Shown: one piece after another, positions 15,286 to 23,600 of the stretch
Position numbering within the stretch: the stretch's first letter is position 1
How the letters are laid out: each line of letters opens with the position of its first letter
From: Microcoleus asticus IPMA8
Lineage (GTDB): Bacteria; Cyanobacteriota; Cyanobacteriia; Cyanobacteriales; Microcoleaceae
NCBI RefSeq assembly: GCF_013179805.1
Contig: NZ_SRRZ01000106.1
Span: 1 to 26,867 of the forward strand
Reading direction: 5' to 3'
Length of the DNA stretch: 26,867 nucleotides
The notes under the pieces: generated by a model
Told to the model about the DNA's origin: nothing
Databases searched by the model: none
Seen by the model: the letters and a program-made list of their open reading frames with translations, nothing else
Translations under genes and position numbers: made by a program

Positions 15286-16932
15286 TTAAGACTGAAGTTC
15301 CGAAATAATTGCCGCCAGATTCTCCCTAGCATATCCCACCTCAAGAATCGATTTATCCTCCAGATCGGAGGCAACTTTATTCAAGAGATTGAGCGGTTCT
15401 TCAGAGCCTGTAGTCTTCAAAAACAACGCTTGCAACCGATTTTTTACTAATTCTAAAATAGAGTGGCTTCGAGCCTCTTTCCCTCCTTTTCCTTTAGCAA
15501 GATTGACGCTCAAATTGTGAGTTTTCAACAGCCCCATTCTGTCTATTCCTTGCGTCTTAACCGTCTCCAAAACCTCTGCTCGAATCTGCTCCACTAATCG
15601 GTCGCTCACATATTGCACGATCAAAGGCTGAAGCATAAAAAAAGTTTCCCCGCCCTCACTGATTTTGTCAATTAGCGAGCGACGGCCCAGAGAATCGAGA
15701 TTTTTTAGCAAATCCGAAAGCGATGAATTGACCAACATCTGCTCTCGTAAAGTCGCCAGGGAAATCTGGCTTTGAGCAATAGCAATCCAGTAAGCAATCT
15801 CTTGTTCAGAACTAGACATTCGATCGAACTGCTGCGCGAGCAAATTAGTAATATGTTCTTCAATAAATAATGCCGTCGCTTCTAAAAACTTTAAAACGTT
15901 CCCCTCGAAAAATTCGTGAATCGTTATCGCCACAATCTTCAACGCTAACAGATTGCCTCCGTACCGAGATAACAAGATTTCCCACTCTCGATCGGAAGCA
16001 GATAAACCTTTTTCTTGGAAAATCTCCCGCGCAATTTCCTCGGAAATCGCAGGTTTTAAAGACCGCACTTTTTCTCCCCCCAACAAAGCCAGTTCCGTAG
16101 GTTCTTCCGAACTAACTAGCACTAAACAGCTATTGTGATTGACTTCACAGAGCCGCACAATTAAATCTCGATATCCTTCGTAGCCTTCGCGGTAGTGTCC
16201 GGCTAATTCTTCGGGTCTGAGAACCGCTTCAAAATCATCTAAAATTACTAGACAGCGCTGCTTCCTCAGATCCTCGACCAAGCGCGAAATTTTCCCGTTG
16301 AGGTCGAGCGGCAGATCGGGTTTTTGTTGGTTAGAAAAAAGTTCTATTAAGTTACTTAGGAAGTCGGATGGTGCTGGTGCCGATCGCAGCGATCGCCAAA
16401 TCACAAAATCAAACTCATTCTGTACCTGTTTTGCCAACTGCACCGACAGAGTTGTTTTGCCGCTGCCGGCCAAACCCAGCAGCGCTACCAGGCGACAATT
16501 ATCTGATACAATCCACTGCTTTAAAGTAGTTAATTCTTCAGTCCGTCCGTAAAAAACCGAAACATCCGGTGCTTGGCCCCAATCTTCCTGTCGGTGCCCG
16601 TTAGCGAAGCCCTCGGAGAGGCTCGCCATTTTGAATAGAGAGCCTTTACCTCGGGCACTAAAATCCCTCGTTCCCTGCTCGGTGTGGTATGAAAACAGCA
16701 ACTGATGCCTCAATTCCGACAGCTTTCCAGGGCCGTTCCCCCCAATTTGAAACTTTTTGTAAACTTCGCCGAGTCTTTTACGAACCGCGATGTCGCTAAT
16801 GCCAAGCTTGGTTGCGATCGTAGCCGTAGATTGACCGTCGAGAGCCATAAACACAGTTTCTAACTCGGCATCTGTGACGCCGCGCTGTTTGGCGATCGTT
16901 TGCACAAAGTTTTGAGGAATCGGAGTAGTCAA
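15286..16932 (-). CDS. HTH-NB-ARC STAND ATPase without sensor repeats
   Basis: A 548-residue nucleotide-switch protein. Residues 18-78 form a LuxR/sigma4-like helix-turn-helix (STATIATKLGISDIAVRKRL). A linker leads to FYGRTEELTTL at 127-137, then the NB-ARC ATPase: P-loop GLAGSGKTT at 153-161, Walker B CLVILDDFEAVL at 227-238, an SSEEPTEL segment near 274-281 in the expected sensor-1 area, and GGNLLALKI at 325-333 in place of GLPLAL. A winged-helix-like part (about 370-450) follows. The C-terminal 90 residues end in GYARENLAAIISELQS, which resembles the short linker after which cyanobacterial relatives start WD40 or pentapeptide repeats (from memory). Here the protein stops. The start is TTG at 16932, since no ATG occurs in frame before residue 29 and the frame closes just upstream. 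Role unknown; regulation or defence are both possible. Confidence 0.8.
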   Translation of the reverse strand: MTTPIPQNFVQTIAKQRGVTDAELETVFMALDGQSTATIATKLGISDIAVRKRLGEVYKKFQIGGNGPGKLSELRHQLLFSYHTEQGTRDFSARGKGSLFKMASLSEGFANGHRQEDWGQAPDVSVFYGRTEELTTLKQWIVSDNCRLVALLGLAGSGKTTLSVQLAKQVQNEFDFVIWRSLRSAPAPSDFLSNLIELFSNQQKPDLPLDLNGKISRLVEDLRKQRCLVILDDFEAVLRPEELAGHYREGYEGYRDLIVRLCEVNHNSCLVLVSSEEPTELALLGGEKVRSLKPAISEEIAREIFQEKGLSASDREWEILLSRYGGNLLALKIVAITIHEFFEGNVLKFLEATALFIEEHITNLLAQQFDRMSSSEQEIAYWIAIAQSQISLATLREQMLVNSSLSDLLKNLDSLGRRSLIDKISEGGETFFMLQPLIVQYVSDRLVEQIRAEVLETVKTQGIDRMGLLKTHNLSVNLAKGKGGKEARSHSILELVKNRLQALFLKTTGSEEPLNLLNKVASDLEDKSILEVGYARENLAAIISELQS

Positions 16933-16971
16933 GGTAGGAGTCTCGCCTGTACTAAAAAAAATCTATCTTAT

Positions 16972-16977
16972 ATTATA
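16972..16977 (-). promoter_or_regulatory. possible -10 box of the NB-ARC gene
   Basis: TATAAT on the minus strand, 40 nt upstream of the TTG start; the predicted leader would be about 33 nt. No -35 consensus at the usual distance. Confidence 0.35.
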
Positions 16978-17184
16978 TTGTGTGAGTTCTCGCGGGCGAG
17001 CAATTGAATCGAATCTGCAAACGTTCAGCTTGCTTTTTGCTGTTTGGGCAGTTTTAGATATTTATACTCAATTATCGATTGTGATATCAGTTTTAACAAA
17101 GAATGCAACTGTAGGCCCGCGATCCAAACCTATACAGAATCAGTGATTCGCAATTCTTCAATTTTTTAATTCTTTAATTTAAAA

Positions 17185-17322
17185 GGGTAGGAGTAACCGG
17201 GAATCGATCGGCATTAATTGTTGCTGCGATCCTACCCGTAGAACCTATTGTCGGGTGGGTGGAGGCGCGGCGATTAATCTTTAGAACCAAACTATAAATC
17301 TCCAACTGCGCCACCACCCACC
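17185..17322 (-). ncRNA. candidate structured RNA or processed 3' region
   Basis: On the minus strand, GGTGGGTGGTGGCGC (17322-17308) pairs with GCGCCTCCACCCACC (17268-17254), 14 of 15 positions, around a 39-nt loop. Further on, GGGTAGGA (17237-17230) pairs with TCCTACCC (17192-17185), 8 of 8, and is followed directly by TTTT. GGTTC occurs three times at 41-43-nt spacing (complements of 17241, 17284 and 17325). The order long hairpin, then hairpin with T run would suit a small RNA or a structured 3' end of the ABC transporter transcript, whose stop is 49 nt upstream. No known RNA family was recognised. Confidence 0.35.
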
Positions 17323-17370
17323 GCGAACCAACAACCGGGTAAATTCACAATTCATGAAAGCAGCGCTTTA

Positions 17371-19338
17371 TCAGCCAAAAACCTTCGCACTAGCGCGGTA
17401 TTCTTCCGTCGAAACCAGCCGCCAACTCCCATCGCCCAAAAGTTCCAAAACCTGCTGGTGATATTTCACTAAACTCAATCGGTGGCCGACACTCACAAAC
17501 GTAGTTTTAGTGGCTTGCAACTGCTCGTATAAATGTTGCTCGTTCTTCAAATCCAAAGCACTTGTCGCCTCATCCAAAATAGCATATGGCGGTTCCGTCA
17601 ACAACAATCTAGCAAAAGCTAAACGCTGCTGTTCTCCCAGCGACAAAATCTCAGCCCAATCTAAATCCGCATCAAAACCGCCCAATCTGTCGGGCAAATC
17701 TGCTAAGTTTACTGATGCTAAAACGCGGCGCAATTTTTCCTCATCAACCTCGCTGCTGGTGTTGGGATAGAGAAGTTGCGATCGCAAACTACCCAAAATC
17801 ATATAAGGACGCTGCGGCAAAAACAGCATTTCTCCGAGTTCCGGCCGCGCCAAACGGCCCGTTCCCGAGTCCCACAAACCCGCAATTGCTCGCAGCAAAG
17901 AACTCTTCCCAGCACCGCTTTGACCGACAATTAACAGTCCTTCCCCTGGCGACACCGCTACCGACAAATCCCTAATCAAAGTCTTTTGCTGCTTCGGAGT
18001 ATCTAAAGTAACGTGTTCCAGTGCCAATTGCGAACTTATAACTGTATCGATTGTTCTGATTTCCTCGAATTTAACAGCCTTTTTTTCATCCTTTAAAGAC
18101 TCATTAAACGTAGCTAGGCGATTAATTCCCGCTGCAAAAGCACTCAATCTTTCAATATTATATACAATCAAAGAAAATGCCTCTACAACCTGACGAAAAG
18201 CAAATTCAGCTTGAGTAATATCGCCGTATCTGATCTGGCCAGCAAAGTAGATAGAAGCCAGGAACAAAGAGGGTATAATATAAGTTACATATTTATAGCT
18301 AAGTGTAAAATATTGCAGATTTCGCTGCCACCCAACTAGCAAATTAAAGTTCCGAACTGCTTCTAAAAATCGGTGTTTTACCTGAACAGATTCCTGTGCT
18401 TCTCCCCGATAAAAAGCAATTGATTCTGCATGGTCCCGAATGTGAACCAAGCCATACCGAAAGTCTGCTTCTTTGCGGAGCTGATTGAAGTTCAAAATTA
18501 TCAACTTTTTGCCAAAAATTACCATTACTGCCGTCCCAAAGACAGCATAAATAATTAGTCCGATCGAAAGACTTGTAGAAATAGACCACAGAATACCCGT
18601 AAAAGAAATAACATCAATAACTGCTCCCAGCATCACCAGCAAAAAATCTAAACTCGTGCTAGTGAATGATTTGATATCTTCAGCGATTCGCTGGTCGGGA
18701 TTGTCAATTTCTTTCTGAAAATTTACTTCGTAATAAGCGCGGTTGTAAAAATATCTATCCAGGAAACTATCAGTCATCCACTCTCGCCAATACAGTCCCA
18801 GTTTCTCTTGGGTATAGCGGTAAATCACCACTATCGGAGTAGCGATGATGAAAACTCCAGCATAAACCCACATAAAGCGCCAAAAAGTGGTCTGATCCTT
18901 TTCAGCAAGTGATGTCGTAAAAAAGTTACCAATGTAGCTAATTACTACGTTAATTCCGCTAACAGACAGCGACAAAAATAGCAGCAGAGCTAACATTATC
19001 CACTGCTTCCAGCGCGGTATCAACTTGCTTCTGAAAAAAACAAAAGCAGCCAGCGGGAGAATTAGCATTAAACCAACGATCGCAATTGTCGGTGAGTAGA
19101 TAATCCCTTTAATCAAAGTAGCTAAGCCAGCCGCAACACCGTTAAAAGCCTCTGGAAAAAAGGCTTGAGCAGCTAAACTGACAACACTGACAGCCACAAA
19201 CATCGCAGCGAAGAGAAATATCAACAACAGCGCCACTAATCCTAAAAAGATTCTGCCGCCCCCAGGCTCTAAAGGATAAAAGTAAGGCTGAGCGATCGCA
19301 ATAAATCTCTGCCACAACTGACGGTCAAATCGATTCAT
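17371..19338 (-). CDS. ABC transporter permease-ATPase, SbmA/BacA-like (ABCD type)
   Basis: A fused half-transporter of 655 residues that would work as a homodimer in the inner membrane. Residues 1-400 carry six or more helices, two of them (about 30-60 and 83-103) in an N-terminal extension. NPDQRIAEDI at 213-222 is the marker of the ABC_membrane_2/SbmA-BacA and peroxisomal ABCD families. The ATPase domain has Walker A GQSGAGKS at 472-479, Q-loop Gln509, signature LSLGEQQ at 566-572, Walker B AILDEATSALD at 586-596 and His619. Relatives move peptides, fatty acyl compounds or cobalamin; the substrate here is unknown. ATG start at 19338 with no strong Shine-Dalgarno. The DUF1361 gene upstream is separated by 300 bp including a possible terminator. 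Confidence 0.88.
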   Translation of the reverse strand: MNRFDRQLWQRFIAIAQPYFYPLEPGGGRIFLGLVALLLIFLFAAMFVAVSVVSLAAQAFFPEAFNGVAAGLATLIKGIIYSPTIAIVGLMLILPLAAFVFFRSKLIPRWKQWIMLALLLFLSLSVSGINVVISYIGNFFTTSLAEKDQTTFWRFMWVYAGVFIIATPIVVIYRYTQEKLGLYWREWMTDSFLDRYFYNRAYYEVNFQKEIDNPDQRIAEDIKSFTSTSLDFLLVMLGAVIDVISFTGILWSISTSLSIGLIIYAVFGTAVMVIFGKKLIILNFNQLRKEADFRYGLVHIRDHAESIAFYRGEAQESVQVKHRFLEAVRNFNLLVGWQRNLQYFTLSYKYVTYIIPSLFLASIYFAGQIRYGDITQAEFAFRQVVEAFSLIVYNIERLSAFAAGINRLATFNESLKDEKKAVKFEEIRTIDTVISSQLALEHVTLDTPKQQKTLIRDLSVAVSPGEGLLIVGQSGAGKSSLLRAIAGLWDSGTGRLARPELGEMLFLPQRPYMILGSLRSQLLYPNTSSEVDEEKLRRVLASVNLADLPDRLGGFDADLDWAEILSLGEQQRLAFARLLLTEPPYAILDEATSALDLKNEQHLYEQLQATKTTFVSVGHRLSLVKYHQQVLELLGDGSWRLVSTEEYRASAKVFG

Positions 19339-19425
19339 CTTTGCTTTTTACAAAACTACTTCGACTCTTCTAACATATCAAGTTTTATTACCCATTGTCG
19401 CAGTAATTTATTCAAGAGTTCAGGT

Positions 19426-19472
19426 AAAAAAATGGCATTACCGAAAGACTGATATAGCCTGAGTCTTTCGGT
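19426..19472 (-). terminator. 11-bp perfect hairpin with distal T tract
   Basis: ACCGAAAGACT (minus strand 19472-19462) pairs perfectly with AGTCTTTCGGT (19450-19440) around an 11-nt loop, followed after 7 nt by T7 (19432-19426). It may end transcription from the DUF1361 gene. It is also the end of an inverted-repeat element (19438-19562). Confidence 0.45.
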
Positions 19473-19562
19473 AGTCGGGTCTGAAGGCACTTAGGCCCAA
19501 GACAATAAAACCAAAAGTTTTAACAATTAAGAACGTTTTCATCGTCAGACCCGTTGCTATAT
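19438..19562 (-). repeat. compact inverted-repeat element containing a 34-codon ORF
   Basis: On the plus strand, ATATAGC (19452-19458) and CGGGTCTGA (19476-19484) are matched by TCAGACCCG (19545-19553) and GCTATAT (19556-19562). The left ATATAGC lies in the loop of the hairpin at 19440-19472. A minus-strand ORF from ATG 19542 to TAA 19438 would encode 34 residues, starting MKTFLIVKTFGFIVLGLSAF, which is a single hydrophobic segment, then RPDYRKTQ. No ribosome-binding site is clear. It could be a small mobile or palindromic repeat, a membrane peptide gene, or chance. Confidence 0.4.
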
Positions 19563-19616
19563 TTGCAGAGAAATTAGGCCAGGAGATAAAAAAAGTTGGG
19601 ACGTTAGTTGTGGAGC

Positions 19617-19636
19617 AAATCTCAAATCTCAAATCT
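19617..19636. repeat. heptamer tandem repeat (AAATCTC), nearly three units
   Basis: Two full AAATCTC units and a third AAATCT at 19617-19636, 2 bp from the DUF1361 stop. A variant of the ATCTAAA arrays found further right. Confidence 0.75.
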
Positions 19637-19638
19637 AT

Positions 19639-20478
19639 CTAGCTGGAAGAAGTCGCGCTGTCGACGGCTAACTCCGACTGCGATTGGCTGCTGTAAAACC
19701 GCTGGCTCATCCCTAAAATTACTTGTTTCATTACCCAATACAAAACAGCAATTACTACAAAAGTTACAGCCATTACTAAAACCGGACGCTTGCCAATCAA
19801 ATCGTTCATTACGGTGTTAACCAGCGCATCGGGGTTAGTCAGAATGTCCCAACTGTTGAAGCGTATAAATCGCCCTAAATAAATCCCGATCGCCGAAAGT
19901 GCGTGTATAGTTATCTCCGTTGCCAGGATAAATTTACTCCAACCCTGTTGCTTCAAATAGTAACCCAAATTCATCACCGACAGCACGTAAGCCCCAAACC
20001 CGAGCAGCATAAACACCAGATACTGCGGGATCAAAGCTAGAGTCACAGTCCACACCGAGTACCCCTCTTTAATCTGCTCGATCAGGTGAATGATATCAGT
20101 TAAAACGTAGGGCGCATTGGGCAAAAAGGCGATCAACGCCAAAAAACCGCCCCACCAGCGGAGAGAGCGAACTCCGCGCTGCCGCAGTACCCAGATGTCT
20201 AAAGCCATCAGTGCCAGCGTAATCACGATCGCCCCCAAAACGTAAGTTTTGCCCACATCTTGCACAATGTGCTTCAGATAAGCCAAAACGTGGCGCGTGC
20301 TGGGCAAAAAAGTAGCGCCCAGGAGAAAGGCCGTACCCCACAGCAACCAGCGCGATCGGGGTTTGCGAAACAGCAAAAAACTCAGCCCCAGCGGTACTAA
20401 AGCCAAAAACAAATTCCAAGACATCCAGCGGACATTGTGTCCCATTGCTTCCAGCGCTTCCAGGATTAATCCCATCAT
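19639..20478 (-). CDS. DUF1361 domain-containing membrane protein
   Basis: An integral membrane protein of about 279 residues of unknown function. The open frame extends upstream to a TTG at 20517, but ATG at 20478 (or the next codon, 20475) is the likelier start because the extra 13 residues look non-homologous. DUF1361 marks, numbered from the TTG: RWMSWNLFLALVPLGLSFLL near 30-50, FLPNAPYVLTDIIHL near 131-145, and IGIYLGRFIRFNSWDI near 216-231. Seven or so hydrophobic helices are visible, and a Ser-rich hydrophilic tail ends the protein. It stands alone between repeat-rich spacers, so context says nothing about its job. Confidence 0.85.
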   Translation of the reverse strand: MMGLILEALEAMGHNVRWMSWNLFLALVPLGLSFLLFRKPRSRWLLWGTAFLLGATFLPSTRHVLAYLKHIVQDVGKTYVLGAIVITLALMALDIWVLRQRGVRSLRWWGGFLALIAFLPNAPYVLTDIIHLIEQIKEGYSVWTVTLALIPQYLVFMLLGFGAYVLSVMNLGYYLKQQGWSKFILATEITIHALSAIGIYLGRFIRFNSWDILTNPDALVNTVMNDLIGKRPVLVMAVTFVVIAVLYWVMKQVILGMSQRFYSSQSQSELAVDSATSSS

Positions 20479-20538
20479 GTCAAGTTTTATACAATTAAAG
20501 GTTTGATGCAGCTTCAATCTATCTTAGTCGTTAACTTG

Positions 20539-20603
20539 TAGGGTGCGTCAGCTTATGGCTCCTGGCTGTGCGCCTGAAAATCAGGATCTGCTGACGCACC
20601 CTA
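20539..20603. repeat. 14-bp perfect inverted repeat with nested hairpin
   Basis: TAGGGTGCGTCAGC (20539-20552) and GCTGACGCACCCTA (20590-20603) pair perfectly around 37 nt that include CCTGA/TCAGG. A third, nearly identical arm, CTGACGCACGCTA, lies at 20651-20663 at the 3' end of the big kinase gene. It resembles the GGGTGCGTCAG family of cyanobacterial palindromes (recalled). Confidence 0.8.
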
Positions 20604-20617
20604 GCACTGTGGAGTCA

Positions 20618-20655
20618 ATCTAAAATCTAAAATCTAAAATCTAAAATCGACTGAC
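20618..20655 (+). repeat. heptamer array (ATCTAAA)4 plus ATCGACTGAC, left copy
   Basis: Four perfect ATCTAAA units (20618-20645) followed by ATCGACTGAC (20646-20655). The full 38 bp recurs identically and in the same orientation at 25212-25249, so the two copies bracket the 1425-residue kinase gene. Confidence 0.92.
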
Positions 20656-20663
20656 GCACGCTA

Positions 20664-23600
20664 CTACTTATACACTTTGTCGATCGGAATCTGAATCCTA
20701 AAAGTCGTTCCGCATCCTATGGACGAAATACACTCAATCTTGCCATTGTGCTTTTCCACCACAATCGAGTGCGCGATAGACATTCCCAAACCCGTACCTT
20801 TCCCCACAGCTTTTGTAGTAAAAAACGGGTTAAAAATTCGATCGACTATCGCCTCGGGAATGCCCGTACCGTTGTCCGAAATTTCCACTATCGCAGTCTT
20901 CTGGGCCGTTACACCAGTGAAAATAACAATCCGGCCGTTCTCGATCGGCGATCGTGGAACTGATAACTTTTGATATCGTTCTTCAATAGCATCAATTCCA
21001 TTAGCAATAATATTCATAAACACCTGATTGAGTTGGCTTGCATAGCACTCTACCGGCGGTAGTTTCCCAAACTCCTTAATTATTTCAATTTCCGGGCGGC
21101 TGTCCCGACTCTTCAAGCGGTGCTGCAAAATTAACAAAGTGCTTTCAATTCCCGCGTGAATATCGACTGGCTTCATTGCGGATTCGTCCAGCCGCGAGAA
21201 ATTCCTGAGCGACAACACAATTTGGCGGATGCGGTCGGTTCCTACCTGCATCGAACCCACAATTTTTGTTAAATCCTCAGCCATGAAATCCAAATCTATC
21301 TCTTGAATGCGATCGACAATTTTTGAATTAGGTTCGGGATACTCATGTTCGTAAAGAGTCACCAGATCGAGCAACTGTTTTGTATACTCTTTGAGATAAT
21401 CAATGTTAGCGTGAATGAAGTTAACGGGATTATTAACTTCGTGAGCGATGCCGGCAACTAATTGCCCCAAAGAAGACATTTTTTCAGTTTGAATGAGCTG
21501 AGTTTGAGTAGATTGCAATTCTAGCAGCGCTGACTCTAAATCTCGAGCTTTTTCTCTTTCTCGTCCCTCGCTTTGTCGCAGTGCTTCCTCTGCTTGCTTG
21601 CGAGTCGTAATATCCTGGGAAACTCCAATTATTACCTTAGCCTGACCGCCAGCATTCCTGCTAAAAATAGTATCCCGACTTTGCAGCCACAAAAAATGAC
21701 CGTCTGCTGCCCGCATCCGGTACTCAATTTCCCTAATTTCGCCATCTTCAACTTCTACAAAGCTAGCGTGATGTTTGAGAATTTTCGGCAAATCTTCCGG
21801 GTGTACTAACTGAGGAACCAGTGGCGAATCCATCCCTGTAAGGTCGTCAAACGTATAGCCCAAAAGCCTAAGCATTGAATTATTAGTGTAGATATTTCGC
21901 TGTTCTTCCAAGTCGTAGAGATACAAAATACCGGGAGTAGCCGATGCTACTTTTTGAATGAACTGCTGGCTTTCTTGCAAAGCTAACTCAGCTTGCTTGC
22001 GATCGGTAACATCAATGGTGATGCCGTCCCAAAGAATATCGCCGTTTTCTTTAGCTTCAGGACGCGAATTTGTCTGAAACCAGCGAACCTCGCCCGAAGG
22101 CAGTACCAGCCGTCCTTCCCAGTGCCAAGGTTGCAAAGTTTGCGCTGAAATAGCAATAGATTCGTAGTAATTTTGGCGCTCGTCGGGATGAACCAAATCT
22201 GTTAGTAAAGCCGAATTTTGCAGAACAGCTTCTGGTTCTAACTCAAACATTTCTAGGGAAGCAGGACTCATGTAAGGGAAACTAACAGAGCCATCTGCAC
22301 GCAACAAACATTGATAAATGATTCCCGGCAAATTAGCAGACAGCTTTTGGAATCTTGCCTCACTTTCCCGCAGTGCTTCCTCTGCTTGTTTGCGCTCCGT
22401 AATGTCAGTAATTGAACCAACCATGCGGACTGCTGTTCCAGATGCGTCCCACAAAGCTTGTCCCCGACTGAGTATCCATTTGTAGGCGCTGTTATAGCAC
22501 CAGCAGCGGTATTCGATGATGTAATGGGGCGTTTTCTTGTTTAAATGGTCTTGGAGAGCTTGCATTACTAAGGCTACATCCTCGGGATGCGTGCCCCTTT
22601 TCCATTCGTCCAAGTAATCTAGAATTGAGCTGTTTTCGTATCCGGTGATTTCCTTAAATCGCTCGGACAAGAACACTTCCCCTGTTTGCAAGTTCCAGTC
22701 CCAAATTCCGTCATTGTTGCCTTTGAGTGCTAACAGCCAGCGTTCTTCAGTTTGCATCAATTGAGCAGTTCTCTGTTTGACTCTATTTTCTAGCTCTTGA
22801 TTGAGTTGTTTGAGACTTTCTTCTGCCTGTTTGCGTTCGATCGCAATTCCTGCTAAGTTTATGACCGCTTCTATCAATTGCAACTCAAAAAAATGGGAGC
22901 TGCGCGGTTGGGCATAATACATTCCAAAAATTCCCAGAACTTGACCCTGAGATGAGAAAATAGGAGTAGAAAAGCAAGCTTTCAGTCCAAAACTCAAGGC
23001 TAAATCTCGATAATTTTCCCACAAAGGATCGGTGGCAATATCTGTAACGATCACCTGTTGGCGGCTAAAGGCAGCAGTGCCGCAGGAACCGACATCCGGG
23101 CCGATGGCTGTGCCGTGAATAGCAGCATTGTAACTGTCGGGCAAACTCGGGGCGGCTCCGTGCAGTAAATGTTCGCCGTCTGGAGCTAGAAGCAAAATCG
23201 AACCTATGACCTCTCTAGATTGCTGTTCGATTATTTCAACTAAAGTATTTAAAGTATCGCCCAGAGGAGCGCCCTTAGCAATCATTTCTAAAATTTGTTT
23301 TTGACCGATCAACCAATTTTCAGCTTGCTTGCGCTCCGTAATGTCGCGGGCTACCACCAGAACCGTGTTTTCTTTCATTGGCGAAATGGTAGTGGCAAAC
23401 CACGTTTGTACGCTGGCAATTTCCAGGTTATATTCAAAAGTACAGGTTTGATTTGTACCAAGGGCGGTGCAAATTTTATCCTGAAAAATATCTGCAATTT
23501 CTGGCTCGAATATTTCGCTGATTTTTTTGCCGACAAGTTCTGCCGACGGTTTGTATAAAAGTCCGGGATTTGTCGGGGCAATTTTCAGGTAGCGTCCCTC

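Larger units (their letters stand above)
16933..17370. other. 438-bp spacer with strong secondary structure, no protein gene
   Basis: Lies between the ABC transporter stop and the NB-ARC start (both minus strand). Next to the NB-ARC gene it has TATAAT on the minus strand (16977-16972), about 40 nt before the TTG start. Its distal half holds two large inverted repeats (17185-17237 and 17254-17322). No tRNA could be folded convincingly. Confidence 0.6.
19339..19638. other. 300-bp spacer between ABC transporter and DUF1361 genes
   Basis: Apart from the hairpin and inverted-repeat element, it holds a heptamer array AAATCTC at 19617-19636 (nearly three units), which runs up to the DUF1361 stop codon. 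No other gene is supported. Confidence 0.55.

Noticed and set aside
17254..17322. Possible tRNA gene with 7-bp acceptor GGTGGGT/ACCCACC and a D-arm-like GGCGCAGTTGG
   Set aside because: The complementarity continues straight through to 15 bp, leaving no D-arm or T-arm geometry, and the anticodon stem candidate has a mismatch or bulge. A T-arm-like piece nearby (GATCGATTCC) is misplaced.
15286..19338. A defence island formed by the NB-ARC and ABC transporter genes
   Set aside because: No nuclease, toxin, transposase or restriction gene accompanies them, and the ABC transporter belongs to an ordinary permease family.
20479..20517. Longer DUF1361 start at TTG 20517
   Set aside because: The extra 13 residues look like translated spacer; two consecutive ATG codons at 20478 and 20475 are more plausible.
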